In this document: piece after piece, positions 53,018 through 61,049 of the stretch
Layout: each line of letters starts with the position of its first letter
Numbering within the stretch: the stretch's first letter is position 1
Assembly (NCBI RefSeq): GCF_030388325.1
Contig: NZ_CP103794.1
Span: 3,286,001-3,350,000 of the forward strand
Source: Flavobacterium johnsoniae
Lineage (GTDB): Bacteria; Bacteroidota; Bacteroidia; Flavobacteriales; Flavobacteriaceae
DNA: 64,000 nucleotides
Direction: 5' to 3'
Notes under the pieces: model-generated
The model's database searches: none
The model's input: only the letters and a program-made list of their open reading frames with translations
Told to the model about the DNA's origin: nothing
Position numbers and translations under genes: made by a program

Positions 53018-54106
53018 ATGTCTGTTTCTGATTTATTTAAACCGCTTACGTTGCTGCACGGTCCAGCAATGAGAAACCGTTTCATGCTCGCACCCTTAAC
53101 CAGCCAGCAAAGTGAATTTGATGGCACTGCATCTGAATACGATCAATATTGGATGGAGCAACTTTCTCAAGGCGGTTATGGATTAATTCAAACCAGCGCT
53201 TCTACCGTAGAAGCAGGAGGAATCGCGTTTGAAAGACAATTAGGAATTCATAGTGATGACCATTTGCCAGGATTGACAAAAATGGCATCGGCGATTCGTG
53301 ATGGCGGTGCGTTGTCAGCCGTACAATTGCATCACGCAGGACATCGAGCTCAACCTTCAATTGGCGGTATTCCAGCTCCTGCGTCGAGTAAAACTTTAGA
53401 AGGAATTAAAGCAATTACTACAGAAGAAGTAGAACGAATTCGAGACAGTTTTATCGCTGCGGCAAAAAGAGCGCAATTGGCAGGATTTGACGGAATTTCT
53501 GTTCACGGTGCTTTCGGGTGGATTCTTTCAGAATTCATGTCGCCAAATTTAAATGATCGTACCGATAAATATGGAGGAAGTCTGGAAAATCGTGCACGCT
53601 TTACGATTGAAGTTATTGAAGGAATTCGTAAAGCTTGCGGTCCCAATTTTCAAATTGGATGGCGTTTGTCTATTGAAAGATATGGATTGCTTCTAGAGGA
53701 ATTGCGTGAAGTTACAGCCGAAATTTTCAATCGTGAATTAATTGACTATTTAGACTTAGCACTTTGGGATTCGGCACAAATTGTTCGCGAAGGAACTTTT
53801 AAAGGAAAAACCATGTTGAGCGTTTTTACCGAACTTCCGCGTAAAGGAGTTCGTCTTGGAGCAGCAGGGAAAATTATGAGCGCACAACGTGCAGGAGAAC
53901 TTCTAGACGAGGGTTGTGATTTTGTGCTTATCGCGCGTGCAGCAATTTTACAGCGAGATTTTCCTCTTCAGGTAAAAGCAAACCCAATGTATGATAGTCC
54001 ACAATTGCCTGTTATGGCAGACTATCTAAGACAAAGAGGATTAAGCGAACGTTTTATTGAAACGATGCGCGGATGGCAGACTTTTGTAAAGGCTGGTTCG
54101 TTATAA
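53018..54106 (+). CDS. NADH:flavin oxidoreductase, old yellow enzyme family
   Basis: The 362-residue FMN-binding TIM barrel shows MRNRFMLAPLTSQQS, the substrate-binding His segment VQLHHAGHRAQPS, FDGISVHGAFGWILSEFMSPNLNDRTDKYGGSLENRARF (in pieces) and the phosphate-binding end DFVLIARAAI. Members reduce activated alkenes or related electrophiles using NAD(P)H. It is cytoplasmic. It is divergent from the DsrE gene, with a shared symmetric control region, which suggests co-induction by an electrophile or redox signal. Confidence 0.92.
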   Translation: MSVSDLFKPLTLLHGPAMRNRFMLAPLTSQQSEFDGTASEYDQYWMEQLSQGGYGLIQTSASTVEAGGIAFERQLGIHSDDHLPGLTKMASAIRDGGALSAVQLHHAGHRAQPSIGGIPAPASSKTLEGIKAITTEEVERIRDSFIAAAKRAQLAGFDGISVHGAFGWILSEFMSPNLNDRTDKYGGSLENRARFTIEVIEGIRKACGPNFQIGWRLSIERYGLLLEELREVTAEIFNRELIDYLDLALWDSAQIVREGTFKGKTMLSVFTELPRKGVRLGAAGKIMSAQRAGELLDEGCDFVLIARAAILQRDFPLQVKANPMYDSPQLPVMADYLRQRGLSERFIETMRGWQTFVKAGSL

Positions 54107-54169
54107 AAGTTTTGAAATATCTAAAAAGTAAACCGCCAAATTGAGCGGTTTGCTTATTTTAATTTTATG

Positions 54170-54394
54170 ATCTAGAGGAATTAACCCGTCCGTTTGAAGT
54201 ATTATTTGATTATATGAAGGCAGATTATCAACCTTTTTTTTTCTCACTACGGAAATGACATTTGAGCCATCACAAGAATGGATAGAGAGAAGCATACCAT
54301 ATATCTTGATTTTCTGGAACGATTTAATAGTAAAAGTGATGATGTAAATGTGGCTTAGTTTAAAGCTGAAGAATTTAATAGTATTATAAAGGCA
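54170..54394 (+). pseudogene. Remnant of an unidentified gene
   Basis: The plus strand encodes DLEELTRPFEVLFDYMKADYQ near 54170-54235 (in pieces). After a run of eight or nine T, another frame encodes AITRMDREKHTIYLDFLERF and NSKSDDVNVA, then a stop codon and FKAEEFNSIIKAKK in the same frame. The composition looks coding, and the stretch ends at an intrinsic terminator, as a gene would. At least one frameshift and one in-frame stop break it. The family is not recognised. Confidence 0.35.
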
Positions 54395-54429
54395 AAAAAA
54401 AACTCTAAATCATTGATTTAGAGTTTTTT
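54394..54429 (+). terminator. Rho-independent terminator
   Basis: A 10-bp stem (aactctaaat / atttagagtt) is flanked by long A and T runs. It is almost identical to the terminator at 34886-34922, including the following tgtga. Confidence 0.85.
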
Positions 54430-54736
54430 TTGTGACCCCGACGGGACAAATTTCAACATTTTTTTTGGATGATTTGAAGAAATTGGCTTACTACATGTAA
54501 TGTTTGTCTTTCATTGGCTTTAGAGTTTTGGTTTAGATGTACTGTTGGGGATTGAAGCAAAAATATATTTAGTTTTATGTATTATTTTACCAAAAATAAA
54601 AAGAGACAGCCTTAATCTTTTGCAAAAAAAAGATATCAATTCCTTATATTTAAAGTTTTGAGCTGGCAATAAAATGGTAATCAAAATCTCTAATACAATT
54701 GACTATTACTATTTTGTCGCATAGTAATTATATAAA

Positions 54737-54760
54737 AAGCCCTGAAATTTCAGGGCTTAA
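54737..54760 (-). terminator. Terminator of the fasciclin gene
   Basis: The self-complementary aagccctgaaa / tttcagggctt precedes a T-rich stretch on the minus strand, 24 bases after the stop codon. Confidence 0.75.
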
Positions 54761-54781
54761 TTGTAATTTATTTTCAGCAAA

Positions 54782-55336
54782 CTACATTTTTGGAAGCAGT
54801 ACTGCGTCCACTACATGTATGACACCATTAGATTGATTTACATCTGAAATTGTAACTTTAGCTTTATTGCCACTTTCGTCACTAATGTACAAATCTTTTC
54901 CATCCATCCAGGCAGTTAGAGTTCCGCCGCTAACTGTTTTTAAAGAAGCTTTTCCTTTACCAGCTTTTATTGCTTTTGCAATATCAGAACTATTCATTTT
55001 ACCGGCCACTACATGATATGTCAATATAGTTTGTAATGATTTAATATTCTCAGGTTTCAATAATGTTTCAACAGTTCCAGCCGGCAATTTACTAAATGCT
55101 TCATTTGTTGGTGCAAAAACAGTAAATGGGCCTTTACCTTGTAAAGTTTCAACTAATCCTGCTGCTTTTACTGCTGCTACCAAGGTGGTATGATCCTTTG
55201 AGTTTACCGCATTTTCTATAATATTTTTATTAGGATACATAGCTGCTCCACCAACCATTACTGTTTTTTGTGCAAATGATGTCAATCCAAATCCTAATGC
55301 CAGGATTGCTGCTGCTAAAAATTTTCTAGTTTTCAT
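54782..55336 (-). CDS. Secreted fasciclin (FAS1) domain protein
   Basis: The 184-residue protein has a signal peptide (KTRKFLAAAILALGFGLTSFA) and one FAS1 domain. Landmarks are TLVAAVKAAGLVETLQGKGPFTVFAPTNEAFSKLP (in pieces), LTYHVVAGKMNSSDI and the ending NGVIHVVDAVLLP. FAS1 domains mediate adhesion in eukaryotes and are common small secreted proteins in bacteria, where roles are poorly known. It is a single gene with its own terminator. Confidence 0.92.
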   Translation of the reverse strand: MKTRKFLAAAILALGFGLTSFAQKTVMVGGAAMYPNKNIIENAVNSKDHTTLVAAVKAAGLVETLQGKGPFTVFAPTNEAFSKLPAGTVETLLKPENIKSLQTILTYHVVAGKMNSSDIAKAIKAGKGKASLKTVSGGTLTAWMDGKDLYISDESGNKAKVTISDVNQSNGVIHVVDAVLLPKM

Positions 55337-55484
55337 AATTACTTTTTTTAAGTTATAAAGTCATTTACGCTTTAATATTCTTTTTGGTTTTAAAAGAGGT
55401 AAAAAAATAAATTAAAATGAATACAAGAGGCGAATTGATATATTAATAATGAAAGCTCCAATATTCCCTATTGTTATTTTAGCA

Positions 55485-56498
55485 TTATTCAGCCCACTCA
55501 TTAATCCAGTTGCTAACAGTCTGGCACCACTTCTGGTCGTCATTCAAACAGGGAATAGCCAGGAAATTTTCCCCTCCATTTTTCTCAAAATCTTCTTTGG
55601 CGCGCATGGCGATTTCTTCGAGCGTTTCTAAACAATCCGAAACGAAAGCAGGTGTTACAACAGCCAGATTTTTAATTCCTTTTGCCGGCATTTTGTCAAT
55701 TTCAATATCAGTATAAGGCTCTAACCATTTATCTCCCGCCAAACGCGATTGAAATGTCAGACTGTATTTATCTTCGGGAAGCCCTAATAATTTTACAACT
55801 TGCCTTGTTGTTTCGTAACATTGGTGACGATAACAGAAATCGTGTGCCGGAGATGGCGCACTGCAACAAGAACCGTCAATTTTACAATGTGATTTTGTAA
55901 CGTCGGTTTTGCGAATGTGACGCTCTGGAATTCCGTGATAAGAAAACAACAAATGATCATATTCAAAACCAACTAAATGTTTTTGAATTGAATCTGCCAA
56001 ATTCTTGATGTAATCCGGTTTGTTATAAAATGCCGGAACATCAGTAAATGTAATGTGCGGGAATTTCTTCTTGCGGATTTCTTCGGCCTTTACCAAAATA
56101 GTCAAAGTCGAAGCCATTGCATATTGCGGATACAGCGGAAAAAGCAGTACTTCAGTAACGCCTTTATCATGCAATTGCTGGAGTCCTTTCTCGATTGTCA
56201 TGCTTCCGTAACGCATTGCAAGTTCAACCGGTACATTTACTAAAGTCTGTACTTTTTTCTGCATTCTTTCTGAAAGAACAACTAATGGAGAACCTTCTTC
56301 CCACCAGATTTTCGCATAAGCGTGCGCAGATTCTTCTGGCCTTTTTCTTAAAATAATGCCGCGAACCAATAAAACTCTCAATAAATACGGAACATCGATC
56401 ACGTATTTATCCATTAAAAATTCATCTAAATACGGTTTAACATCTTTTGGTGCGGGACTTTCGGGAGATCCCAAATTTACTAATAATACGCCTTTCAT
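55485..56498 (-). CDS. hemH: Ferrochelatase
   Basis: The protein has 337 residues from the ATG at 56496-56498 (MKGVLLVNLGSPESPAPKDV). A longer frame adds 20 basic residues before the conserved start and is rejected. The catalytic block LLFSYHGIPERHIRK carries the metal-inserting His. The late conserved Glu segment is FVSDCLETLEEI. A cysteine-rich stretch, CKIDGSC-CSAPSPAHDFC-YRHQC, resembles internal [2Fe-2S] ligand sets reported for some bacterial ferrochelatases. It inserts Fe(II) into protoporphyrin IX. The AraC-type gene lies 80 bases upstream in the same direction. Confidence 0.95.
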   Translation of the reverse strand: MKGVLLVNLGSPESPAPKDVKPYLDEFLMDKYVIDVPYLLRVLLVRGIILRKRPEESAHAYAKIWWEEGSPLVVLSERMQKKVQTLVNVPVELAMRYGSMTIEKGLQQLHDKGVTEVLLFPLYPQYAMASTLTILVKAEEIRKKKFPHITFTDVPAFYNKPDYIKNLADSIQKHLVGFEYDHLLFSYHGIPERHIRKTDVTKSHCKIDGSCCSAPSPAHDFCYRHQCYETTRQVVKLLGLPEDKYSLTFQSRLAGDKWLEPYTDIEIDKMPAKGIKNLAVVTPAFVSDCLETLEEIAMRAKEDFEKNGGENFLAIPCLNDDQKWCQTVSNWINEWAE

Positions 56499-56577
56499 TA
56501 TCGTTTTTATTTTAATTTTCCTCAAACTCATTACTTGTTGCTTCTTAAAATTAATCAAATATATTTTTATTTATGCC

Positions 56578-57468
56578 TTAATCTATAAAAGCGAAACTGT
56601 TTTTATGATTGGTATTAATGGACATTATATATCTTTTTGGGGTTGTGGAAAATTTTTTCTTGAATCCCGCAATAAAGTGGCTTCCGGTGCTGTATCCTAT
56701 TTTCAGCCCGACTTCATTTACATTGTAAGAACCGCTGTCCAATAGTTTTAAGGCGAAATCCATTTTGTAGTCAAACAGAAAACCGTATACCGTATCACCA
56801 TAAATTTGTTTGAAGCCTGTTTTTAATTTTTTCATATTCAGCCCAATTTCATCTGCCAGCTGCTGCAGTCCTGGCGGTTCGGCCATATTGGCGATAAGTA
56901 TTTCTCTGGCTTTTTTGATTTTCAGCACGTTATCTTCATCAGTCAAAAATGGACATTGCACTGCGTTTGGATCTTCCATTTTATTGAAATACAGACTCAA
57001 TAATTCATATGCTTTTCCTTTATAATAAAGGTTCTTTAGGGAAGGATGAAGGCTGTAATGAAACAGCTGGCTCAAAACAACAGCCATAGCAGGACTGATG
57101 TACCCTTCGGTATAATACTTTTTTTTCTTCTTATCGGGGCTTAAAATAGAAATATAATCTGCTTGAAGGGAAAATAACGAGTGAAATTTATTAATCGAAA
57201 CAATAACAGAAATCATCCATGAATTTGGAGAAAGTTCTAACTTAAGCAATGACTGATGCTGCAGATTGCACAAAATCAGTGATTTTTCCTCTTTCAATTC
57301 TAATGTGCAATGATCCTGACTGGACAAAAAAAATGCATTACCTTTTAGTGCGAAATGAAACTGTATCAGGCCGGCACCTATTTCGTGCTGTGCAGAAAAA
57401 GATTCTGAGCTGTCGTTCTGGAAACGGATAAGGGTAAGGCCGTCCTCAATTTGTATTTCTTCCTCCAT
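56578..57468 (-). CDS. AraC-family transcriptional regulator
   Basis: The 296-residue protein has an N-terminal ligand-type domain of about 180 residues and a C-terminal AraC HTH pair. The first is LQQLADEIGLNMKKLKTGFKQIYG, seen in pieces. The second is NVNEVGLKIGYSTGSHFIAGFKKKFSTTPKRYI, also seen in pieces. This subgroup resembles PchR-type regulators that respond to iron or siderophore signals. Its position directly upstream of hemH, and next to a haem-protein block, suggests it controls haem genes; this is inference. Confidence 0.88.
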   Translation of the reverse strand: MEEEIQIEDGLTLIRFQNDSSESFSAQHEIGAGLIQFHFALKGNAFFLSSQDHCTLELKEEKSLILCNLQHQSLLKLELSPNSWMISVIVSINKFHSLFSLQADYISILSPDKKKKKYYTEGYISPAMAVVLSQLFHYSLHPSLKNLYYKGKAYELLSLYFNKMEDPNAVQCPFLTDEDNVLKIKKAREILIANMAEPPGLQQLADEIGLNMKKLKTGFKQIYGDTVYGFLFDYKMDFALKLLDSGSYNVNEVGLKIGYSTGSHFIAGFKKKFSTTPKRYIMSINTNHKNSFAFID

Positions 57469-57516
57469 TTTTTTGATATAAAAAATTATTGACTTTTCGA
57501 GATAGTTTCCAGCTGG

Positions 57517-58068
57517 TTATTGTCTATTGGCTTCTAAAACTGCGGCAAACTGGATATTTATTTTATTGGAAAGCTTGCTTTTAACCAAATTTGGGATTTC
57601 AATATTAAAATCACTGGCATTTACGCTGAAATTACATGAAATGCTGACCCCTGATGGTGATCTGCTTATCTTTGCAGCAGTATTTATATCCCTGGATTTA
57701 CCGTGGAGTTGTAATTTGCCTTTAATGATAAAATCCTTAGCATCTGCGCTTAGGCTTTGAAGATCAAATCCTTCTATCTTTCCTTTAAATACGGCTTTTG
57801 GATATTGGTCACTTTCAATATAATTTTCATTGAAGTGTTCTTCCATTAAGGCAGCCTTAAACTGGAAACCTTTCATCAGGGCTAAACTTGCAATCTCTCC
57901 TGTTGCTGGATTCAAAACAAAAGTAACATTCCGATTTACTGCCTTAACTTCTTCAAAAGAAGGAACGGAAGCTTCAAAAATGACTTTTGCCGATTTACTG
58001 ACCATTTTTTCTTGTGATACGCCAATAGCGTAAACACTCAGCATTGCAATAAGTATTGTTTTTTTCAT
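57517..58068 (-). CDS. YceI-family secreted protein (copy 1)
   Basis: The 183-residue protein has a signal peptide (KKTILIAMLSVYAIGVSQ). The YceI lipocalin-like barrel shows VTFVLNPATGEIASLALMKG, HFNENYIESDQYPKAVFKG and KLQLHGKSRDI. YceI proteins bind isoprenoid-type lipids in the periplasm. It is 48 bases downstream of a close paralogue at 58117, so the two form a tandem duplication. Confidence 0.9.
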   Translation of the reverse strand: MKKTILIAMLSVYAIGVSQEKMVSKSAKVIFEASVPSFEEVKAVNRNVTFVLNPATGEIASLALMKGFQFKAALMEEHFNENYIESDQYPKAVFKGKIEGFDLQSLSADAKDFIIKGKLQLHGKSRDINTAAKISRSPSGVSISCNFSVNASDFNIEIPNLVKSKLSNKINIQFAAVLEANRQ

Positions 58069-58116
58069 TTATTTCGCCTTTATTTTTTTTAGATCATTAT
58101 CTATTTTGTGCAGCTC

Positions 58117-58656
58117 TTATTTTAAAACTGCAATAATTTGAATTTTGACTTTATTATCCAGTTTATATTTAATAAGCGCTGGAATCGGAATGTTAAAATC
58201 ACTTGCATTTACTTCAAAATCAGATATAAAGGTGACTCTGGAACCCGATCTTGTAATTTTTGCATCGGCACTTATATCCTTGGATTTTCCATGCATTTCT
58301 AATTTTCCTTTTATCGTGTAATCTTTATAATCTTCAGTTAGATTTTTAATGTCGAATCCTTCTATTTGCCCTCTAAAAATAGCTTTTGGATATTTATCGG
58401 TTTCCATGTAATTTTCATTAAAATGTTCTTCCATTAATGCCATTTCAAACTGGAATCCTTTCATTAAAGCCAGACTTGCCACTTCTCCAGTTGCGGGATT
58501 CAAAACAAAAGTTACCTTGCTGTTAGTTCCTGCAACCGGCTGAAAAGAAGGTACTGAAGCTTCCAGAGTTATTGTTGCAGATTTAGTTACTATTTTTTCC
58601 TGTGAAAAAACAATAAAAGAAGCCAATAGCATTGGCATTATTATGATTTTCTTCAT
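58117..58656 (-). CDS. YceI-family secreted protein (copy 2)
   Basis: The protein has 179 residues from the ATG at 58654-58656 (MKKIIIMPMLLASFIVFSQ). An upstream start would overlap the cytochrome gene. The YceI barrel shows VTFVLNPATGEVASLALMKG, HFNENYMETDKYPKAIFRG and KLEMHGKSKDI, almost identical in layout to copy 1. It lies 14 bases after the c-type cytochrome lipoprotein gene, so the three probably share a transcript. Confidence 0.9.
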   Translation of the reverse strand: MKKIIIMPMLLASFIVFSQEKIVTKSATITLEASVPSFQPVAGTNSKVTFVLNPATGEVASLALMKGFQFEMALMEEHFNENYMETDKYPKAIFRGQIEGFDIKNLTEDYKDYTIKGKLEMHGKSKDISADAKITRSGSRVTFISDFEVNASDFNIPIPALIKYKLDNKVKIQIIAVLK

Positions 58657-58670
58657 GTTGCTGTTATAGA

Positions 58671-59039
58671 TTATTTTTCTAATAATCCATCCTGATTCCA
58701 TTTTTTTATAATGTCGATAGTAGCTTGAGGCAATCTTGGTCCACCTTGCGGCATTAAGGAACTATCTCCATTTTCTAAAGAAATTCGTGTAAGGAGTCCT
58801 CGGTTTAAAACTGCATTTTTCACCTGTTCATAAGTAACTAAAGACATTGGCGCGCCATTTTTAGGAACTGCTGCATGGCATACAACACAGTTATTATCAA
58901 TAATAGATTTTACATTTTGGTTGTATGTTGCCAAACCATTAATTGGTGCAGTGTCGCTTAGGGTGCTTGGGTCGTCATTGGCACAGCTTACAAAAATTGA
59001 AGCTAATGATGAGATGGCCAGAAGGGTTTTTAGATTCAT
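58671..59039 (-). CDS. c-type cytochrome lipoprotein
   Basis: The 122-residue protein has a lipoprotein signal (LLAISSLASIFVSCANDD). One haem c attachment motif CVVCH lies in IIDNNCVVCHAAVPKNGAPM. A likely Met ligand is in SLMPQGGPRLPQ. The layout matches short mono-haem cytochromes anchored in the envelope of Bacteroidetes. It starts the cytochrome-YceI-YceI run and could pass electrons to or from a partner such as the globin-like lipoprotein encoded nearby on the other strand. Confidence 0.88.
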   Translation of the reverse strand: MNLKTLLAISSLASIFVSCANDDPSTLSDTAPINGLATYNQNVKSIIDNNCVVCHAAVPKNGAPMSLVTYEQVKNAVLNRGLLTRISLENGDSSLMPQGGPRLPQATIDIIKKWNQDGLLEK

Positions 59040-59175
59040 AAGATTGGTTTTTAGTTATAAATAAATGCATGACTTTAAGAATTACCAGGCATTTCAAAAT
59101 CATATACGATGAAATGAATAATCCAGATTTCGAAGGAGGCATATTTAATGATTTAAATCCAATAGGTATTTTTTA

Positions 59176-59188
59176 ACGTAGATAATTT
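59176..59188 (+). promoter_or_regulatory. Repeated 13-mer upstream of the OB-fold gene
   Basis: acgtagataattt occurs here, 20 bases before the ATG at 59208, and again at 60564-60576, 19 bases before the ATG at 60595. Equal placement suggests a promoter or regulatory element. Confidence 0.4.
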
Positions 59189-59207
59189 GAAATACTAAAA
59201 ACCAGTT

Positions 59208-59597
59208 ATGAGAAAAAAAATACTAATTACAATTTTCCTTTTTATAATAATCGGAATTTCAGCGTACCTCTACATCTACAAAGGGCATAGAAATATAGAA
59301 TCAGAAACTGCCGATTATGTTGTAACCGTTAATGAACTAGAAAGAGAGTTTACTTCAAACGACAGTCTGGCTTACATCAAATATCAGGACAAAACAATTG
59401 AACTATCTGCACGGGTAACAAGTATTGATAAAGCCGGCAATGGAATTGTTATGAGCGAAAAAGTATTTGTGACATTCAAAAACCGTTTGCCGCAAAATAT
59501 TATATCCGGGAAAACCCTAAAAATTAAAGGGCGTTTTTTAGGATATGACGAACTGCTCCAGGAATTTAAAATAGACCAATCTTCAGTTGTACACTAA
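59208..59597 (+). CDS. Membrane-anchored OB-fold protein (tRNA_anti-like)
   Basis: The 129-residue protein has an N-terminal membrane helix (ILITIFLFIIIGISAYLYIY). A short linker leads to an OB-fold: NDSLAYIKYQDKTIELSARVTSI, GIVMSEKVFVTFKN and GKTLKIKGRFLGYDELLQEFKI, seen in pieces. This matches the tRNA_anti-like group of anchored OB-fold proteins often found beside DUF5777 and YceI genes. Ligand is unknown. The DUF5777-type gene follows after 27 bases. Confidence 0.8.
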   Translation: MRKKILITIFLFIIIGISAYLYIYKGHRNIESETADYVVTVNELEREFTSNDSLAYIKYQDKTIELSARVTSIDKAGNGIVMSEKVFVTFKNRLPQNIISGKTLKIKGRFLGYDELLQEFKIDQSSVVH

Positions 59598-59624
59598 TAC
59601 AAATAACAATTTAAAACTAACCTC

Positions 59625-60464
59625 ATGAAAAACTTTATCCTATTATTTTTTTTATTTCCGCTGTTAACCTTCTCCCAAACCGATTTATTGTCCGGGGTAG
59701 AAACTCCTTCTGCAAAAGAAAAAGTGACATCTGCATTCAAAGCCTTAAAAATCGTTAATCTCGAATCTACAAAATTGGCAGCAAAAGGCGATTTGTATTT
59801 TGTTGTTGCACACCGATTCGGCTCTATTAAAGATGGCTTTGAAGGTTTCTATGGACTGGATAATGCCAATACGCAGATTAAATTTATTTACGGTCTAACA
59901 AATGGACTCAACGTAAGTGCCGCCAGAAGTGAATTTGCTTATGACTTTGCAACAAAATATATGCTGTTTCCTCAAATAAAAGACGGCTTTCCTGTTACTA
60001 TTGCCGGTTTTAATAGTTTATCTATTAATAACACATTAAAAGAAAGTCTGTATCCGAAACTTCAATTTAAAGACAGGCTGACTTATGTTGCGCAGCTGCT
60101 GATTTCAAGAAAATTTTCTGAAAAGCTGTCTTTAGAAATTGTGCCGTCATTCTTTCATCAAAATTTTGTTGAAGATGTAGATCAAAGCAATTCCCAATAT
60201 GCCATAGGATTTGGAGGGAGGTATAAATTCGCTAAGCGCTGGTCCTTAAATATGGATTATGCGGCGCATTTAAACAGAGCGCCAAATTCACTTTATAAAA
60301 ATCCGCTGTCTATTGGTTTTGATCTGGAAACGGGCGGACATGTTTTCCAGATGCATTTTACCAGTTCACAGGCAATTGATGAGGCTGGATATCTAGGAAG
60401 AACCACTGGCGACTGGACAAAAGGAGATATATTTTTTGGATTTAATCTTGCCAGGGTTTTCTAG
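59625..60464 (+). CDS. DUF5777-type outer membrane beta-barrel protein
   Basis: The 279-residue protein has a signal peptide (KNFILLFFLFPLLTFSQ). Alternating amphipathic strands follow, with DLYFVVAHRFGSIKDGFEGFYGLDNANTQIKF (in pieces) near the start and FHQNFVEDVDQSNSQYAIGFGG and GDIFFGFNLARVF at the end. This is the pattern of DUF5777 barrels, which co-occur with YceI and cytochromes in Bacteroidetes. Function is unknown; it is probably an outer membrane protein. Confidence 0.82.
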   Translation: MKNFILLFFLFPLLTFSQTDLLSGVETPSAKEKVTSAFKALKIVNLESTKLAAKGDLYFVVAHRFGSIKDGFEGFYGLDNANTQIKFIYGLTNGLNVSAARSEFAYDFATKYMLFPQIKDGFPVTIAGFNSLSINNTLKESLYPKLQFKDRLTYVAQLLISRKFSEKLSLEIVPSFFHQNFVEDVDQSNSQYAIGFGGRYKFAKRWSLNMDYAAHLNRAPNSLYKNPLSIGFDLETGGHVFQMHFTSSQAIDEAGYLGRTTGDWTKGDIFFGFNLARVF

Positions 60465-60539
60465 TATCTACTTTATAATTAAATTATTAGGTAATTTCTG
60501 TATTTAAAATGATTCTAAATTAATCGATTTTCTATTATT

Positions 60540-60552
60540 TCTAAAACCGCAG
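60540..60552. promoter_or_regulatory. Repeated 13-mer (tctaaaaccgcag), copy 1
   Basis: The identical 13-mer occurs at 61754-61766 ahead of hemA. Here it lies 43 bases before the ORF at 60595. It may be a binding site for a regulator of the haem block, such as the AraC protein at 57468. Confidence 0.4.
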
Positions 60553-60563
60553 CTCTAAAGTAC

Positions 60564-60576
60564 ACGTAGATAATTT
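60564..60576 (+). promoter_or_regulatory. Repeated 13-mer (acgtagataattt), copy 2
   Basis: Identical to 59176-59188 and placed almost the same distance from its gene start. Confidence 0.4.
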
Positions 60577-60594
60577 TAAAACCATAAAAAAATT

Positions 60595-61029
60595 ATGAAG
60601 ACTAATAAAATAATCAAAAAAGGACTTTTAATTCTGAGCGGCATATTTGTACTGTTTGCCGCGATTTTGCTTTTTCACATTATAACGGCCAAACCGCCCG
60701 TTTATGACACCCCAAATCTCCAAGTAAGCAGAATCGATTTTAAATCAGATATTGATTCTCTGCAGGCCAGAAAAATTTGTGCCGACCTTAGAAGCATAAA
60801 AGGCCTGACATCAGACTCTATCATCGTTAAAAGAAATGTTGTGGTGTATTTCCACAATAATAAAATTACAAACTCGGAGAAAGTTTTCAACGAGTTGATG
60901 GCTAAAGGACGTTACGATGCGCAGCGCTATATTTTACCGGCAAATTTAGCAGACAAAGAAGTCTGCCCAATGAATCAAAATAGTTTGAGCTATAAACTGT
61001 CTCAAAAGATAAATCGTTTTTTTAATTAA
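60595..61029 (+). CDS. Small membrane-anchored protein with HMA-like domain
   Basis: The 144-residue protein has one N-terminal membrane helix (GLLILSGIFVLFAAILLFHI). The soluble part has a beta-alpha-beta-beta-alpha pattern (VSRIDFKSDIDSLQARKICADL, IIVKRNVVVYFHN, NSEKVFNELMAKG) that recalls heavy-metal-associated domains, but the metal-binding CxxC is absent. A late Cys lies in DKEVCPMNQNS. The family is not recognised. It is 20 bases upstream of the globin-like lipoprotein and is probably co-transcribed. Confidence 0.65.
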   Translation: MKTNKIIKKGLLILSGIFVLFAAILLFHIITAKPPVYDTPNLQVSRIDFKSDIDSLQARKICADLRSIKGLTSDSIIVKRNVVVYFHNNKITNSEKVFNELMAKGRYDAQRYILPANLADKEVCPMNQNSLSYKLSQKINRFFN

Positions 61030-61049
61030 CCCTTTAATACTTTAAATTT

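Larger units (their letters stand above)
54107..54781. other. Intergenic region with two terminators and a decayed coding fragment
   Basis: A hairpin at 54130-54155 (aaaccgc / gcggttt) follows the old-yellow-enzyme gene. From about 54170 to 54395 the plus strand reads like broken coding sequence (see the pseudogene entry) and ends in a strong terminator. From 54430 to 54730 I see nothing recognisable. A further terminator at 54737-54758 belongs to the fasciclin gene. Confidence 0.6.

Noticed and set aside
54101..54295. Minus-strand ORF of 64 residues after the old yellow enzyme gene
   Set aside because: It runs opposite to the decayed plus-strand coding fragment and shows no family pattern.
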